From NCBI GenBank assembly GCA_017513135.1, contig JAFWDH010000001.1, forward strand, positions 83,559 through 147,558: 64,000 nucleotides of DNA. The letters are read 5' to 3'. The notes under the pieces were generated by a model. It saw only the letters and a list, made by a program, of their open reading frames with translations. It was not told the origin of the DNA and did no database searches. A program made the translations under genes and the position numbers. The stretch's first letter is position 1; every line of letters begins with the position of its first letter. Below are positions 43,763 to 53,180 of this stretch, in pieces. This DNA comes from Oscillospiraceae bacterium. GTDB lineage: Bacteria; Bacillota; Clostridia; Oscillospirales; Ruminococcaceae.

Positions 43763-44673
43763 CTCTTTCCTCCTTCCGCCACCAGTACCGCAACGGCGAT
43801 GGAAAAGAACTTCTCCTGAGCAGATGATCCTCTTGAGGTGAGGACGATGGGGGCTTTTGCCCCGACCACTATTCCGCCGAGGAGAGCTCCGCAGGTAACG
43901 GTCCAGCATTTTCCGATTATGTTTCCTGCAGCTATGGTGGGCACGACAAGAATGTCAAAGTCACCGCAGAACGGACAATCGTAATGCTTTTTTTCAGCTA
44001 TGTCTCTGCTCATGGCGAGATCGTAGCTTATGGGACCTTCAATGATGCATCCTGAGATATCCCCGCTGAGGTTCATCTGCTTGAGAGCGTCGGCATCCAC
44101 GGTCTCCGTCATCTTCGGATTGACAGTCTCCACGGCGCACAGTACAGCGACCTTTGGACATTCGTTGCCGATCGCGTGCAGCGCGCTTACAGCATTCTCT
44201 ATAATGGCCTTTTTCTCTTTCAGATCCGGATACAGCAGCATGCCGCCGTCTGTCTGTATTATGAAGTGGTCTGTTCCGGGGACTCTGTCAAAGAAACCTA
44301 CGTGGCTCATAACAGAGCCTGTGCGCAGACCGGTCTCTCGGTTGACTACGGGTCTGAGCAGTTCGCTGGTCTCGATCATTCCTTTCATGAGTACGGAGGC
44401 TTTGCCTTCCCTGACCAGTTCAACAGCCTTGGGACCTTCTTCTCCCTTTGAGGCATGAACTATCTCGAACTCATCGGGATTCCTACCGAGACCGGCGAGC
44501 AGAGATGATATCTCCTCTTCCTCGCCGACGAGTACGGGAACGGCTATCCCGCTGTCGAAGGCTTCCATGACCGATTCGAGCACAGCTTTATCGGCTGCGC
44601 CCGCAACCGCTATACGTCCCTTGACAGGAAGATGTTTTGCAGCTTCCGCGATCTCTTCAAAGTGTTTATACAT
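43759..44673 (-). CDS. ptb: Phosphate butyryltransferase-type phosphotransacylase
   Basis: A 304-residue enzyme that swaps CoA for phosphate on an acyl group. I start it at ATG 44673 (MYKHFEEIAE), which aligns with known Ptb N-termini. A GTG at 44691 that overlaps the iorB stop is an alternative. Hallmarks are VLMKGMIETSELLRPV, GLRTGSVMSHVGFF, and IVLTSRGSSAQEKF. It lies between iorB and buk, indicating that the acyl-CoA made by the Ior complex is converted to acyl phosphate for ATP formation. Chain specificity is unknown. Confidence 0.92.
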   Translation of the reverse strand: MYKHFEEIAEAAKHLPVKGRIAVAGAADKAVLESVMEAFDSGIAVPVLVGEEEEISSLLAGLGRNPDEFEIVHASKGEEGPKAVELVREGKASVLMKGMIETSELLRPVVNRETGLRTGSVMSHVGFFDRVPGTDHFIIQTDGGMLLYPDLKEKKAIIENAVSALHAIGNECPKVAVLCAVETVNPKMTETVDADALKQMNLSGDISGCIIEGPISYDLAMSRDIAEKKHYDCPFCGDFDILVVPTIAAGNIIGKCWTVTCGALLGGIVVGAKAPIVLTSRGSSAQEKFFSIAVAVLVAEGGKR

Positions 44674-44687
44674 GATCTGATACCCCG

Positions 44688-45260
44688 TCACATGTTATAT
44701 CCGAGCTCATAAGCCTTGAGGTTGATGTCCACGGTACGCGGAGGAACGTTCTCAGCTACGAGCTCCTTCCAGTCTGCTTTTTCATCAAGACCCATGGTCT
44801 TCACAAACTTGCCGAGGAGCACTATATTCTGACATCTGCTGTTTCCGAGTTTTTCGGCAGCTTTGAATGCCTCAATGATTATAGTATTGGGAACTACGGC
44901 TCTGAGCTGCTCCAGGGCATCATGAGGGTAACTGCTGGCGCCGGTGAGGACCGGTACGGAAAGGATCTCATAATCATCGGTGATGACAGTGCCGCCCTTT
45001 TTAAGCTGCGGCAAAGCGCGTATCGCTTCGGATTTCTCAAATGATATTATGATATCTGCCTCAGCTTCTCCGAAGTTCGGTGAGCTGACTTCATCTCCGT
45101 ATCTGATCATCGTGGTGACGGAACCGCCGCGCTGCGACATGCCGTGGATCTCCGACATCTTTACATCATATCCCATTCTGGCAAATCCGGCGGAAAGGAT
45201 GCGGGAGATCAGGATCGTGCCCTGGCCGCCGACACCTATGAGTAAAATGCTCTTTGTCAT
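44688..45260 (-). CDS. iorB: Indolepyruvate:ferredoxin oxidoreductase beta subunit
   Basis: A 190-residue gamma-type domain subunit of the 2-oxoacid:ferredoxin oxidoreductase family. It opens SILLIGVGGQGTILISRIL and has EIHGMSQRGGSVTTMIRYG, both standard for IorB. With IorA it oxidatively decarboxylates aryl pyruvates (from Trp, Phe and Tyr) to aryl-acetyl-CoA with reduction of ferredoxin. It is 3 bases from iorA and adjacent to ptb. No iron-sulfur cluster motif is expected or seen in it. Confidence 0.94.
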   Translation of the reverse strand: MTKSILLIGVGGQGTILISRILSAGFARMGYDVKMSEIHGMSQRGGSVTTMIRYGDEVSSPNFGEAEADIIISFEKSEAIRALPQLKKGGTVITDDYEILSVPVLTGASSYPHDALEQLRAVVPNTIIIEAFKAAEKLGNSRCQNIVLLGKFVKTMGLDEKADWKELVAENVPPRTVDINLKAYELGYNM

Positions 45261-45263
45261 ATG

Positions 45264-47048
45264 TCATTCCTCCACTATGCTGATTGCACCGAACCTGCAC
45301 AACTGTGTGCAAAGACCGCAGCCGATGCAGCCTGAACCTTCGCTGATCATGGATCTGCCATCTTTGAAAGCGATCGCCGGACAGGCGGCGCTCATGCACA
45401 TCCTGCATCCTATGCATTTTTCCGGATCTATGACCGCGTGCCTTTTTCCGTTTGCACGCGCTACTTCCTTTATGAGGACGCACGGACGTTTCGTCACGAT
45501 CACGAACGGGCCGTTCGCCTCGATCCCGTCCCGAAGGGCTGCATCCATTGCGCTTATGTCCAGAGGATCGACTACACGAAGATGGTCTTCATCTATTCCG
45601 CAGGCTTTGACGAGCGCGATTATATCGACCACGGGGGAGGACTGCCCCATCAGGTTCCTGGCGGTCCCCGGATTTTCCTGATGGCCGGTCATGGCTGTGA
45701 TGGAGTTGTCCAGCACGCAGGCTATGACATTGGATTCTGAGGATACGATATCGATCAGTGAAGTGATACCGGAATGGAAGAATGTTGAATCGCCAACCAT
45801 TCCGAGAGCTTTCCTCGGGTCTGACTGTCTCTTAAGTGCCTGTGAAAGACCGACGAGCGTAGAAAAACCCGCTCCCATGCACAGGGAGAAGCCGAAACCG
45901 TTGAAAGGAGCCTGAGTGCCGAGACCGTAGCATCCGATATCACCGGCAGGTACTACTTTGTCCAGGACTTTGGAGAGCGACAGGAAGAAGCCACGGTGCG
46001 GACATCCTGCGCACATCGTGGGGGGACGTGCAGGAGCCGTCGCTTCAACATGATATGATTCGCCTGGCTCTTCATTGAAGATCGCCCTGCGGAGGACGGC
46101 AGCGTTCAGCTCGTTGCATGCGGGCACCAGATCCTTGCCGTGTATGCCGGTGAAACCGAGCGCCTTGACCTGAAGCTCAAGATAAGGATCGTTCTCTTCT
46201 ATGACATACAGCGTATCGTATTTCTCGCAGAACTCCCTGACCAGTTTTCCGCAGACAGGGTAGGTAAGGCCAAGTTTCAGGTAGGAGGCTTTTTTGCCGA
46301 AAGCTTCTCTGGCGTGCTGATAAGAGATCCCGGAGGTTATGACTCCTATCGCGGCGCCTTCCGTTTCCTCAACCCGGTTGAAGGGACAGTCGTATGAGTA
46401 CTCTTCCATCTCTGCAAGCAGTTTCTCGCGTACCGGATGTCTGGCTATTGCGGTAGCGGGAAGAAGAGCGAATTTCGAGGGGTTGCGTTCATACTTGATG
46501 ACATCGACATCTTTCCTGTCACCGGTCTGTACAAGGCTTTTGGAGTGGCAGACGCGGGTAGTGACGCGTATCATAACGGGTGTGTCGAATCTTTCCGACA
46601 GCTCATATGCCGCCTTGACGAAGTCCAGACACTCCTGCGAATCAGAGGGCTCAAGCATGGCTATCTTCGTGTGCGGGCCATACCAGCGGTTGTCCTGTTC
46701 ATTCTGTGACGACCAGCAGCCGGGGTCATCGGCGGTGACGAACACCAGGCCACCGTTTACTCCTGCGTACCCCATCGAGAATATGGGGTCGGTGGCAACG
46801 TTCATGCCGACGTGCTTGAAGGCGCAGAAAGCTCTTGCTCCTCCTATAGACGCGCCTGCAGCGACTTCAAAGGCCACTTTCTCATTGACGGACCACTCGC
46901 AATAGATATCATCCTTAAACAGAGTTCCGATGTTTTCCAGGATCTCTGTGCTCGGAGTGCCGGGATACGCGGCTGCTACATGTACGCCCGCCTCCCAAAC
47001 TCCGCGTGCGATGGCTTCATTGCCGCTCATCATGATCTTATCCGACAT
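45264..47048 (-). CDS. iorA: Indolepyruvate:ferredoxin oxidoreductase alpha subunit
   Basis: A 594-residue subunit with the thiamine diphosphate sites and clusters. The N-terminal pyrimidine-binding domain has MMSGNEAIARGVWEAGVHVA. The ThDP/Mg motif GDSTFFHSGI followed by CVLDNSITAMTGHQ is near residue 425. A C-terminal ferredoxin domain carries two cluster motifs, CIGCRMCMSAACP and CIGCGLCTQLCR. AAAGGA lies 8 bases before the start. It heads iorA-iorB-ptb-buk. Length is normal. Confidence 0.95.
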   Translation of the reverse strand: MSDKIMMSGNEAIARGVWEAGVHVAAAYPGTPSTEILENIGTLFKDDIYCEWSVNEKVAFEVAAGASIGGARAFCAFKHVGMNVATDPIFSMGYAGVNGGLVFVTADDPGCWSSQNEQDNRWYGPHTKIAMLEPSDSQECLDFVKAAYELSERFDTPVMIRVTTRVCHSKSLVQTGDRKDVDVIKYERNPSKFALLPATAIARHPVREKLLAEMEEYSYDCPFNRVEETEGAAIGVITSGISYQHAREAFGKKASYLKLGLTYPVCGKLVREFCEKYDTLYVIEENDPYLELQVKALGFTGIHGKDLVPACNELNAAVLRRAIFNEEPGESYHVEATAPARPPTMCAGCPHRGFFLSLSKVLDKVVPAGDIGCYGLGTQAPFNGFGFSLCMGAGFSTLVGLSQALKRQSDPRKALGMVGDSTFFHSGITSLIDIVSSESNVIACVLDNSITAMTGHQENPGTARNLMGQSSPVVDIIALVKACGIDEDHLRVVDPLDISAMDAALRDGIEANGPFVIVTKRPCVLIKEVARANGKRHAVIDPEKCIGCRMCMSAACPAIAFKDGRSMISEGSGCIGCGLCTQLCRFGAISIVEE

Positions 47049-47171
47049 ATAAAGATTCCTTTCAAGTAAGGTTTTTTCTGTTCGGGACTTTCTTTAATTT
47101 TAACATCCGGGAAGACCGGATAGGAGCATTATTTAATATTTTGCTGATTTGCCTGACAATGTGAAGAATGC

Positions 47172-47200
47172 TTCGATGATAAAGACCATTATGGTATAAT
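47172..47200 (+). promoter_or_regulatory. Promoter of the small membrane protein gene
   Basis: An extended -10 (TGGTATAAT) with perfect TATAAT at 47195-47200 and TTCGAT at 47172-47177 spaced by 17 bases. It drives the 61-codon gene at 47262. Confidence 0.6.
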
Positions 47201-47261
47201 CAGCTAAGACAATGCAGGATATGGAACTGCGTAGGAAAGAGTATACGGAGAGGGATCTGTA

Positions 47262-47447
47262 ATGACTGAGATGTTAAGGACGCTTGGTACGCTGCTGGTC
47301 AGGTTCGGCGGTATGGGAACAGTCGTGTTCGTAGGAATGTTCCTTTTCAAGACCATAAGAAAGCAGGAAACGAAGAATACTCTTGTGGCTCTGGGACTGT
47401 GCGTCGTCTGCCTGATACTCGGTATCATTATCACGCCAAAAGCATAG
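47262..47447 (+). CDS. Small membrane protein, two helices
   Basis: A 61-residue protein with two hydrophobic segments (about residues 14-30 and 41-56) joined by a basic loop FKTIRKQETKNT. GAGGGATCTGTA precedes the ATG, an extended -10 promoter lies upstream and a strong terminator follows, so this is a real monocistronic gene and not a chance frame. I do not recognise a family. It lies between the ior operon and the end of the pur operon, with no functional link evident. Confidence 0.7.
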   Translation: MTEMLRTLGTLLVRFGGMGTVVFVGMFLFKTIRKQETKNTLVALGLCVVCLILGIIITPKA

Positions 47448-47462
47448 ATTTCATTTTATCGG

Positions 47463-47502
47463 AAAAAGAGGGGGAAACGTCTTTGCGTTTCTCCCTCTTT
47501 TG
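47463..47502. terminator. Bidirectional terminator between small protein gene and purL
   Basis: AAAAAGAGGGGGAAACG and CGTTTCTCCCTCTTTT form a long stem with a short loop and A/T tracts on both sides. It can end the small membrane protein transcript and, on the minus strand, the pur operon. Confidence 0.9.
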
Positions 47503-47516
47503 ATATGGATGCTTTT

Positions 47517-50500
47517 TCAGCTGAAGTATCTGACTGCGGATTCGAACATGCGGATGTCATAGCTTCCGGGCACGTTTCGGTACAGACCGCTGCCGATGCG
47601 TTCGGCATGTCCCATCTTGCCGAACACGCGGCCGTCCGGTGAAGTGATACCTTCAATGGCGGCGGCAGAACCGTTGGGATTGAAATGAACGTCGGCGCTC
47701 GCGTTGCCGCCCAGATCGACGTACTGTGTAGCTATCTGTCCGTTATCGGCGAGACGGCAGATAAGATCGCTGTCTGCGAGGAAGCGGCCTTCTCCGTGAG
47801 AGATCGGTACGCTGTAAATGTCACCGACCTGAGTAAGCGCAAGCCAGGGTGACTTGTTGGAAGCTACGCGGGTGCGCACGATGCGCGACTGGTGACGCCC
47901 GATGCGGTTGAACGTCAGTGTCGGGCAGTTCTCATCAGTGTCGATTATCTTCCCGTAGGGGACAAGCCCGAGTTTGATGAGAGCCTGGAATCCGTTGCAG
48001 ATGCCGCAGATAAGCCCGTCACGGTTCTCAAGAAGGTCCGTGACACCGTCCTTGACGGCAGCTGCGCGGAAGAAAGCTGTGATGAATTTCGCGGAGCCGT
48101 CCGGTTCGTCACCTCCGGAGAAACCTCCCGGGATGAAGATCATCTGGGATCCTTTGAGCGATTCGGCAAAGCGTTCAACACTGCGCGCGATACCTTCCGA
48201 CGTGAGGTTGTTTATTATGAAAACTTCAGGCACAGCGCCGGCATCTAGCACAGCCTTTGCGCTGTCCATCTCACAGTTGGTCCCGGGGAAAGCGGGGATG
48301 AGCACCCGCGGCCCGGCGTTCCTGATATGAGGAGCGGGATATGATGCTGCGGGGAATGAATATGTCTGCGGCTTCTCCCCCATATCGGGGATGTTGCAGG
48401 TGTATACCGGTTCCAGCTTTCCTTCATACAGACTGAGCAGTTCTTCCATGCTGACGGATTCGCCGTCCTTCGTGAACATGCCGTCTTCAGTAACGGTCCC
48501 GATCAGTTCAGCCCCGGGGATCGCATCGTCAGACTCTATCAGGAAGGTGCCGTAGTCGTAACCGAAGAGCGACTGTACCGAAAGGCTGTCTTCGAAGCGG
48601 AACGAGAAGCCGTTTCCGATGCACATCTTGAAAACTGCCTCAGCTATACCGCCCATTCCTGGGGTGTAGCATGAGGAGACCTTTCCTTCGCGCTGAAGTG
48701 ACGTGACTGTGTCAAAGAGCTTGAGCAAAGAAGCAGAGTCAGGAAGCCCGTCAGGCCCGGACTGAGGTGCAAGGCGCCATACCCTGTGTCCCGCGCTCTT
48801 GAATTCAGGTGAAATGATGTTGTCTGTCTTCTCTGTGGACACTGCAAAAGATACCAGCGTGGGCGGAACATCGAGGTCCTCAAAACTGCCGCTCATCGAG
48901 TCCTTGCCTCCAATAGCTCCGACTCCAAGCTCCTTCTGCGCGCGGAATGCGCCGAGCAGAGCTGCCATGGGTTTGCCCCAGCGCTTGGGATCCTTGCCGA
49001 GATGCTCGAAGTATTCCTGGAAAGTCAGGTATACATCCCTGAACTCCGCACCGGTTGCAACGAGTTTGCATACTGATTCCACTACAGAGAGATATGCGCC
49101 GTGATAGGGGCTCTTCTCCATGATATATGGGTTGTAGCCCCATGACATAAGAGAGCAGTCGTCGGTGTGTTTCTGCTCCACCGAAATCTTCTGTACCATT
49201 GCCTGGATAGGTGTAAGCTGATTCTTTCCGCCGAACGGCATAAGCACGGTACCTGCGCCTATGGTCGAGTCGAAACGCTCCGACAGTCCGCGCCTGGAGC
49301 AGCAGTTCAGATCGGATACGGTAGCGCGGATGCTGTCCGCGAAATCTCCGGAAACTGTTCTGCCATAGCTTTCTGCAGCCCTGACTTCAACATCGATATG
49401 CTTGCTCGCACCGTTGGTATCCAGGAAAGCGCGGCTTATGTCAACGATCGTGACGCCGTTCCAGCGCATCTTCAGGCGGGCCTCCTCCGTAACGACGGCT
49501 ACGGGAACAGCCTGCAGGTTCTCGCTGTCAGCCAGGGCGAGGAAAGTCTCTATATCCTTCTTTTCCACTACGACTGCCATGCGTTCCTGGGATTCGCTGA
49601 TCGCAAGTTCTGTGCCGTCCAGACCTTCGTATTTTCTGGGCACTTTGTTGAGGTCTATATCGAGCCCATCGGCAAGCTCGCCTATGGCGACCGAAACACC
49701 GCCGGCACCGAAGTCGTTGCACCTCTTGATAAGGCGGGTCGCTTCCGGGTTGCGGAAAAGACGCTGGAGCTTGCGCTCCTCCGGCGCGTTGCCCTTCTGT
49801 ACTTCAGCGCCGCAGGTCTCGACGGAGTGTGTGTTGTGTGCCTTGGAGGATCCGGTAGCGCCTCCTATTCCGTCTCTGCCTGTACTGCCTCCGAGAAGTA
49901 TGACCACGTCGCCAGCTTCCGGGCGTTCACGCCGGACATTTTCTGCCGGCGCAGCAGCGATGACGGCACCGATCTCCATGTGCTTGGCCGCGTATCCGGG
50001 GTGATAGAGCTCATCCACTATTCCTGTGGCAAGGCCTATCTGATTGCCGTAGGAGGAATAGCCTGCAGCCGCGGTCGTTACCAGTTTGTGCTGGGGAAGC
50101 TTGCCGGGAAGTGTTTCGCTGACAGGAACGGTGGGATCGGCAGCACCAGTGATCCTCATTGCTCCGTACACATAGGCGCGTCCGGAGAGCGGATCGCGGA
50201 TAGCGCCGCCTATGCAGGTGGCCGCTCCCCCGAAGGGTTCGATCTCTGTCGGGTGGTTATGGGTCTCGTTCTTGAACAGAAGCAGCCAGGGTTCAGGCTT
50301 TCCGTCAACGTCAACGGTGATCTTTACGGTGCAGGCGTTGATCTCTTCGCTCTCGTCCAGCTTGTCGAGTTTTCCTTCAGCTTTCAGATACCTTACTGCC
50401 AGTGTGGCGATATCCATCAGACAGACCGGCTTCGTGCGCCCGAGGTCGCTGCGGGTGCTGAGATAGTCTTCATAAGTCTTCTGAAGCAGTTCATCCTCAA

Positions 50501-51206
50501 ACCGGACGCTGTCTATGACCGTGTTGAACGTTGTGTGGCGGCAGTGGTCGGACCAGTAGGTGTCAAGTACCCTAAGCTCCGTCAGTGTGGGTTCCCGCCC
50601 CTCCTCACGGAAATAATTCTGGCAGAACTCCACATCATCGGCGTCCATCGCGAGACCGTACTCTGAGACAAGCGTTTCCAGCCGAGAACGGTCCAGAGAG
50701 TTGAAGCCTGTGAGAGTCTCAACGGCTGTCGGAATGTCATACTGCATCGCCAGTGTGTCAGGCATGCCCATTGACGCTTCTCTGGCTTCCACGGGGTTGA
50801 TGACGTATTTCTTTATCTCTGCCAGCTCGGCTTCAGAGACTTTCCCGTAAAGTGCGTAGATCTTCGCTGATCTCACAAGGGGACGCTCGCCCTGGGAAAG
50901 GATCTGTATGCACTGCGCTGCAGAGTCGGCTCTCTGATCAAACTGGCCGGGAAGGTATTCTACAGCGAAAACCGTCGCGCCTGAAAGATCAGGCTCATCA
51001 TAAACGATGTCCAGCTGAGGCTCGGAGAAGACTGTCTTAACTGAGTAGTCGAACAGTTCTCTTGAAATGCCCTCGCAGTCATATCGGTTGAACATACGGA
51101 TGTTCTCGAGGGATCTTATTCCCAAAAGACTTCCGGCATCGCTCAGCAGAGAGCGTGCCTCGTTGTCAAGACCGGGCTTTTTTTCCACATAGATACGATA
51201 AACCAT
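47517..51206 (-). CDS. purL: Phosphoribosylformylglycinamidine synthase (single chain)
   Basis: A 1229-residue single-chain FGAM synthase. It carries the N-terminal substrate domain, two AIRS-like ATP-binding halves (with KNETHNHPTEIEPFGGAATC and the GGKDSMSGSF segment), and a C-terminal class I glutaminase with nucleophile Cys in FPGTNCEMDSAKAV-type context and ICGICNGFQALIKLGL. This is the large fused type in place of the PurS/PurQ/PurL set of Bacillus. It is the last gene of the pur operon, two bases after purD, with GAGGAATAAAG upstream. Confidence 0.95.
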   Translation of the reverse strand: MVYRIYVEKKPGLDNEARSLLSDAGSLLGIRSLENIRMFNRYDCEGISRELFDYSVKTVFSEPQLDIVYDEPDLSGATVFAVEYLPGQFDQRADSAAQCIQILSQGERPLVRSAKIYALYGKVSEAELAEIKKYVINPVEAREASMGMPDTLAMQYDIPTAVETLTGFNSLDRSRLETLVSEYGLAMDADDVEFCQNYFREEGREPTLTELRVLDTYWSDHCRHTTFNTVIDSVRFEDELLQKTYEDYLSTRSDLGRTKPVCLMDIATLAVRYLKAEGKLDKLDESEEINACTVKITVDVDGKPEPWLLLFKNETHNHPTEIEPFGGAATCIGGAIRDPLSGRAYVYGAMRITGAADPTVPVSETLPGKLPQHKLVTTAAAGYSSYGNQIGLATGIVDELYHPGYAAKHMEIGAVIAAAPAENVRRERPEAGDVVILLGGSTGRDGIGGATGSSKAHNTHSVETCGAEVQKGNAPEERKLQRLFRNPEATRLIKRCNDFGAGGVSVAIGELADGLDIDLNKVPRKYEGLDGTELAISESQERMAVVVEKKDIETFLALADSENLQAVPVAVVTEEARLKMRWNGVTIVDISRAFLDTNGASKHIDVEVRAAESYGRTVSGDFADSIRATVSDLNCCSRRGLSERFDSTIGAGTVLMPFGGKNQLTPIQAMVQKISVEQKHTDDCSLMSWGYNPYIMEKSPYHGAYLSVVESVCKLVATGAEFRDVYLTFQEYFEHLGKDPKRWGKPMAALLGAFRAQKELGVGAIGGKDSMSGSFEDLDVPPTLVSFAVSTEKTDNIISPEFKSAGHRVWRLAPQSGPDGLPDSASLLKLFDTVTSLQREGKVSSCYTPGMGGIAEAVFKMCIGNGFSFRFEDSLSVQSLFGYDYGTFLIESDDAIPGAELIGTVTEDGMFTKDGESVSMEELLSLYEGKLEPVYTCNIPDMGEKPQTYSFPAASYPAPHIRNAGPRVLIPAFPGTNCEMDSAKAVLDAGAVPEVFIINNLTSEGIARSVERFAESLKGSQMIFIPGGFSGGDEPDGSAKFITAFFRAAAVKDGVTDLLENRDGLICGICNGFQALIKLGLVPYGKIIDTDENCPTLTFNRIGRHQSRIVRTRVASNKSPWLALTQVGDIYSVPISHGEGRFLADSDLICRLADNGQIATQYVDLGGNASADVHFNPNGSAAAIEGITSPDGRVFGKMGHAERIGSGLYRNVPGSYDIRMFESAVRYFS

Positions 51207-51208
51207 CT

Positions 51209-52477
51209 TTATTCCTCATATGCCGCAAGAGCTCTGGCTCCGATATCGCGGCGACAGTATCTGTTTTCAAAGCGGACTTTGTCCGCGATCTCATATGCAT
51301 TGCTTATTGCTTCAGGCAGAGTGTCGGCAACAGCCGTGCAGCCTACGACGCGTCCTCCGTTAGTGACCAGCTGACCGTTCCTGAGAGCAGCCCCGGCTAC
51401 GTAAACACTGTCCTTCACATCTTCGGGGATATCCAGAGGAAATCCCTTTTCGTAGTGCTCAGGGTAACCGTCTGAAGCCAGAATGACACAGCATGCATGC
51501 TTGCTGCTGAAACGAACGTCCACATCAGCAAGGCGTTCCTCAGTGACAGCTCTCATGACCGTGAGAAGGTCTGTTTCCAGAAGAGGAAGAACTACCTGTG
51601 TCTCAGGGTCTCCGAATCTGCAGTTGTACTCTATGACTTTGGGGCCGTCCTTTGTGACCATCAGGCCGAAATAAAGGCATCCTTTGAAAGTCCTTCCTTC
51701 AGCGTTCATGGCATTCATGGTGGGAATGAAGATCTCACGCATGCAGCGCTCTGCGACTTCGTCCGTGTAATATGGGTTGGGGGCAACAGTTCCCATCCCT
51801 CCGGTGTTCAGACCCTCGTCGTTGTCATGGGCTCTCTTGTGATCCATGGACGAGACCATGGGTACCATAGTCTTGCCGTCAGTAAAGGCAAGCACCGATA
51901 CCTCGGGACCTTCCAGAAACTCTTCGATAACGACACGGTCGCCGCTGTGACCGAACTTTCCGCCCTGCATCATATCGGTGATAGCCTGACTTGCCTCCTC
52001 ATGGGTCTGAGCGATGATGACTCCTTTGCCGAGAGCAAGTCCGTCAGCCTTGATCACTACGGGAAGCGGAGAAGCGGCAGCATAGCTGATGGCTTTTTCC
52101 ATATCATCGAAGTTCTCATATCTGGCTGTCGGAATGCCGTATTTCTTCATGAGATCTTTCGAGAATACCTTGCTGCCTTCTATTATCGCTGCATTGGCTC
52201 TGGGACCGAAGCACGGTATGCCTGCGTCTTCAAGCGCATCTACACAGCCCAGAACAAGAGGATCATCGGGTGCGACGACGGCATAGTCGATGCCGTTTCC
52301 CACGGCAAAATCCCGGATGCCGGCTATGTCGCTGGCCGCAATATTCACACATGTCGCATCAGCAGAGATGCCGCCGTTACCCGGCAGGGCGAATACTTCC
52401 GTAACTTCCGGGTTTTCCTTCAGTTTTTTTATGATCGTGTGCTCACGGCCACCACCGCCTACGACCAGAAGTTTCAT
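51209..52477 (-). CDS. purD: Phosphoribosylamine-glycine ligase
   Basis: A 422-residue ATP-grasp ligase making glycinamide ribonucleotide. I start at the second in-frame ATG (52477), 7 bases after GGAGGA; the first ATG is too close to that site. Family strings LLVVGGGGREHTIIKKL, GLALGKGVIIAQTHEEA and NPYYTDEVAERCM-like NTGGMGTVAPNPYYT are present. Length is typical. Confidence 0.95.
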   Translation of the reverse strand: MKLLVVGGGGREHTIIKKLKENPEVTEVFALPGNGGISADATCVNIAASDIAGIRDFAVGNGIDYAVVAPDDPLVLGCVDALEDAGIPCFGPRANAAIIEGSKVFSKDLMKKYGIPTARYENFDDMEKAISYAAASPLPVVIKADGLALGKGVIIAQTHEEASQAITDMMQGGKFGHSGDRVVIEEFLEGPEVSVLAFTDGKTMVPMVSSMDHKRAHDNDEGLNTGGMGTVAPNPYYTDEVAERCMREIFIPTMNAMNAEGRTFKGCLYFGLMVTKDGPKVIEYNCRFGDPETQVVLPLLETDLLTVMRAVTEERLADVDVRFSSKHACCVILASDGYPEHYEKGFPLDIPEDVKDSVYVAGAALRNGQLVTNGGRVVGCTAVADTLPEAISNAYEIADKVRFENRYCRRDIGARALAAYEE

Positions 52478-52510
52478 TATCATTCCTCCGAACAGTATAT
52501 GTGAAGCGTT

Positions 52511-53119
52511 TTATTTCTCTTTCTGAAGTCTCTGACAGACGATCTCGGCAGCCCTGGGGAGTATCTTCCACTCAGCCTGCTCCATGACACGGAGCTGAAG
52601 CACTTCCGGTGTGTCACCTTCCTCAATGCGAACCGGTTCCTGAAGGATTATCTGCCCTCCGTCGGGTATCTCGTTGACATAGTGCACCGTGGCGCCGGTG
52701 ACTTTAACGCCGTATTCCAGCGCGGCTTCATGTACTTTCAGACCGTAGAACCCTTCTCCGCAGAAGGAAGGAATGAGTGCAGGGTGTACGTTTATTATCC
52801 TGTACGGATAGTGGTCAGTAAAACGCTTGGTCAGGATGCTCAGGAAGCCTGCCAGAATGATGAACTCTATGCCTCGGCTGTCCAGCTCATGCATGAGCGC
52901 GGTCTCAAAACCCTCCTGACCTCCGCATGCCTTTCTGGTGAGGGTCAAAGATTCTATGCCGTTGTTCGCAGCCCTTTCGAGAGCATAGGCATTTTTAACG
53001 TTGGAAACTACCAGGACTATCTCTCCGCTCCTTAGGATCCCGCTCTTCTGAGCGTCAATGAGGGCTTGCAGGTTGGTCCCTCCTCCGGAGACCAGTACGG
53101 CGATCTTTATCTTATCCAT
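52511..53119 (-). CDS. purN: Phosphoribosylglycinamide formyltransferase
   Basis: A 202-residue enzyme that transfers formyl from 10-formyl-THF to glycinamide ribonucleotide. I start it at ATG 53119 (MDKIKIAVLVSGGGTNLQAL), which has AAGGAG 9 bases upstream. Family strings AGFLSILTKRF, NVHPALIPSFCGEGFYG and TGATVHYVNEIPDGG include the catalytic Asn/His/Asp set. Another user of the folate one-carbon pool. Confidence 0.95.
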   Translation of the reverse strand: MDKIKIAVLVSGGGTNLQALIDAQKSGILRSGEIVLVVSNVKNAYALERAANNGIESLTLTRKACGGQEGFETALMHELDSRGIEFIILAGFLSILTKRFTDHYPYRIINVHPALIPSFCGEGFYGLKVHEAALEYGVKVTGATVHYVNEIPDGGQIILQEPVRIEEGDTPEVLQLRVMEQAEWKILPRAAEIVCQRLQKEK

Positions 53120-53180
53120 AGAGCAATACTCCTTACAGGGTCTGAAATGTACGGAAAAGCTTCCGCATATGCGGAAGCTC

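Noticed and set aside
49167..50666. 499-codon plus-strand open frame inside purL
   Set aside because: Antisense to a clearly real, colinear purL; no family resemblance or initiation signal.
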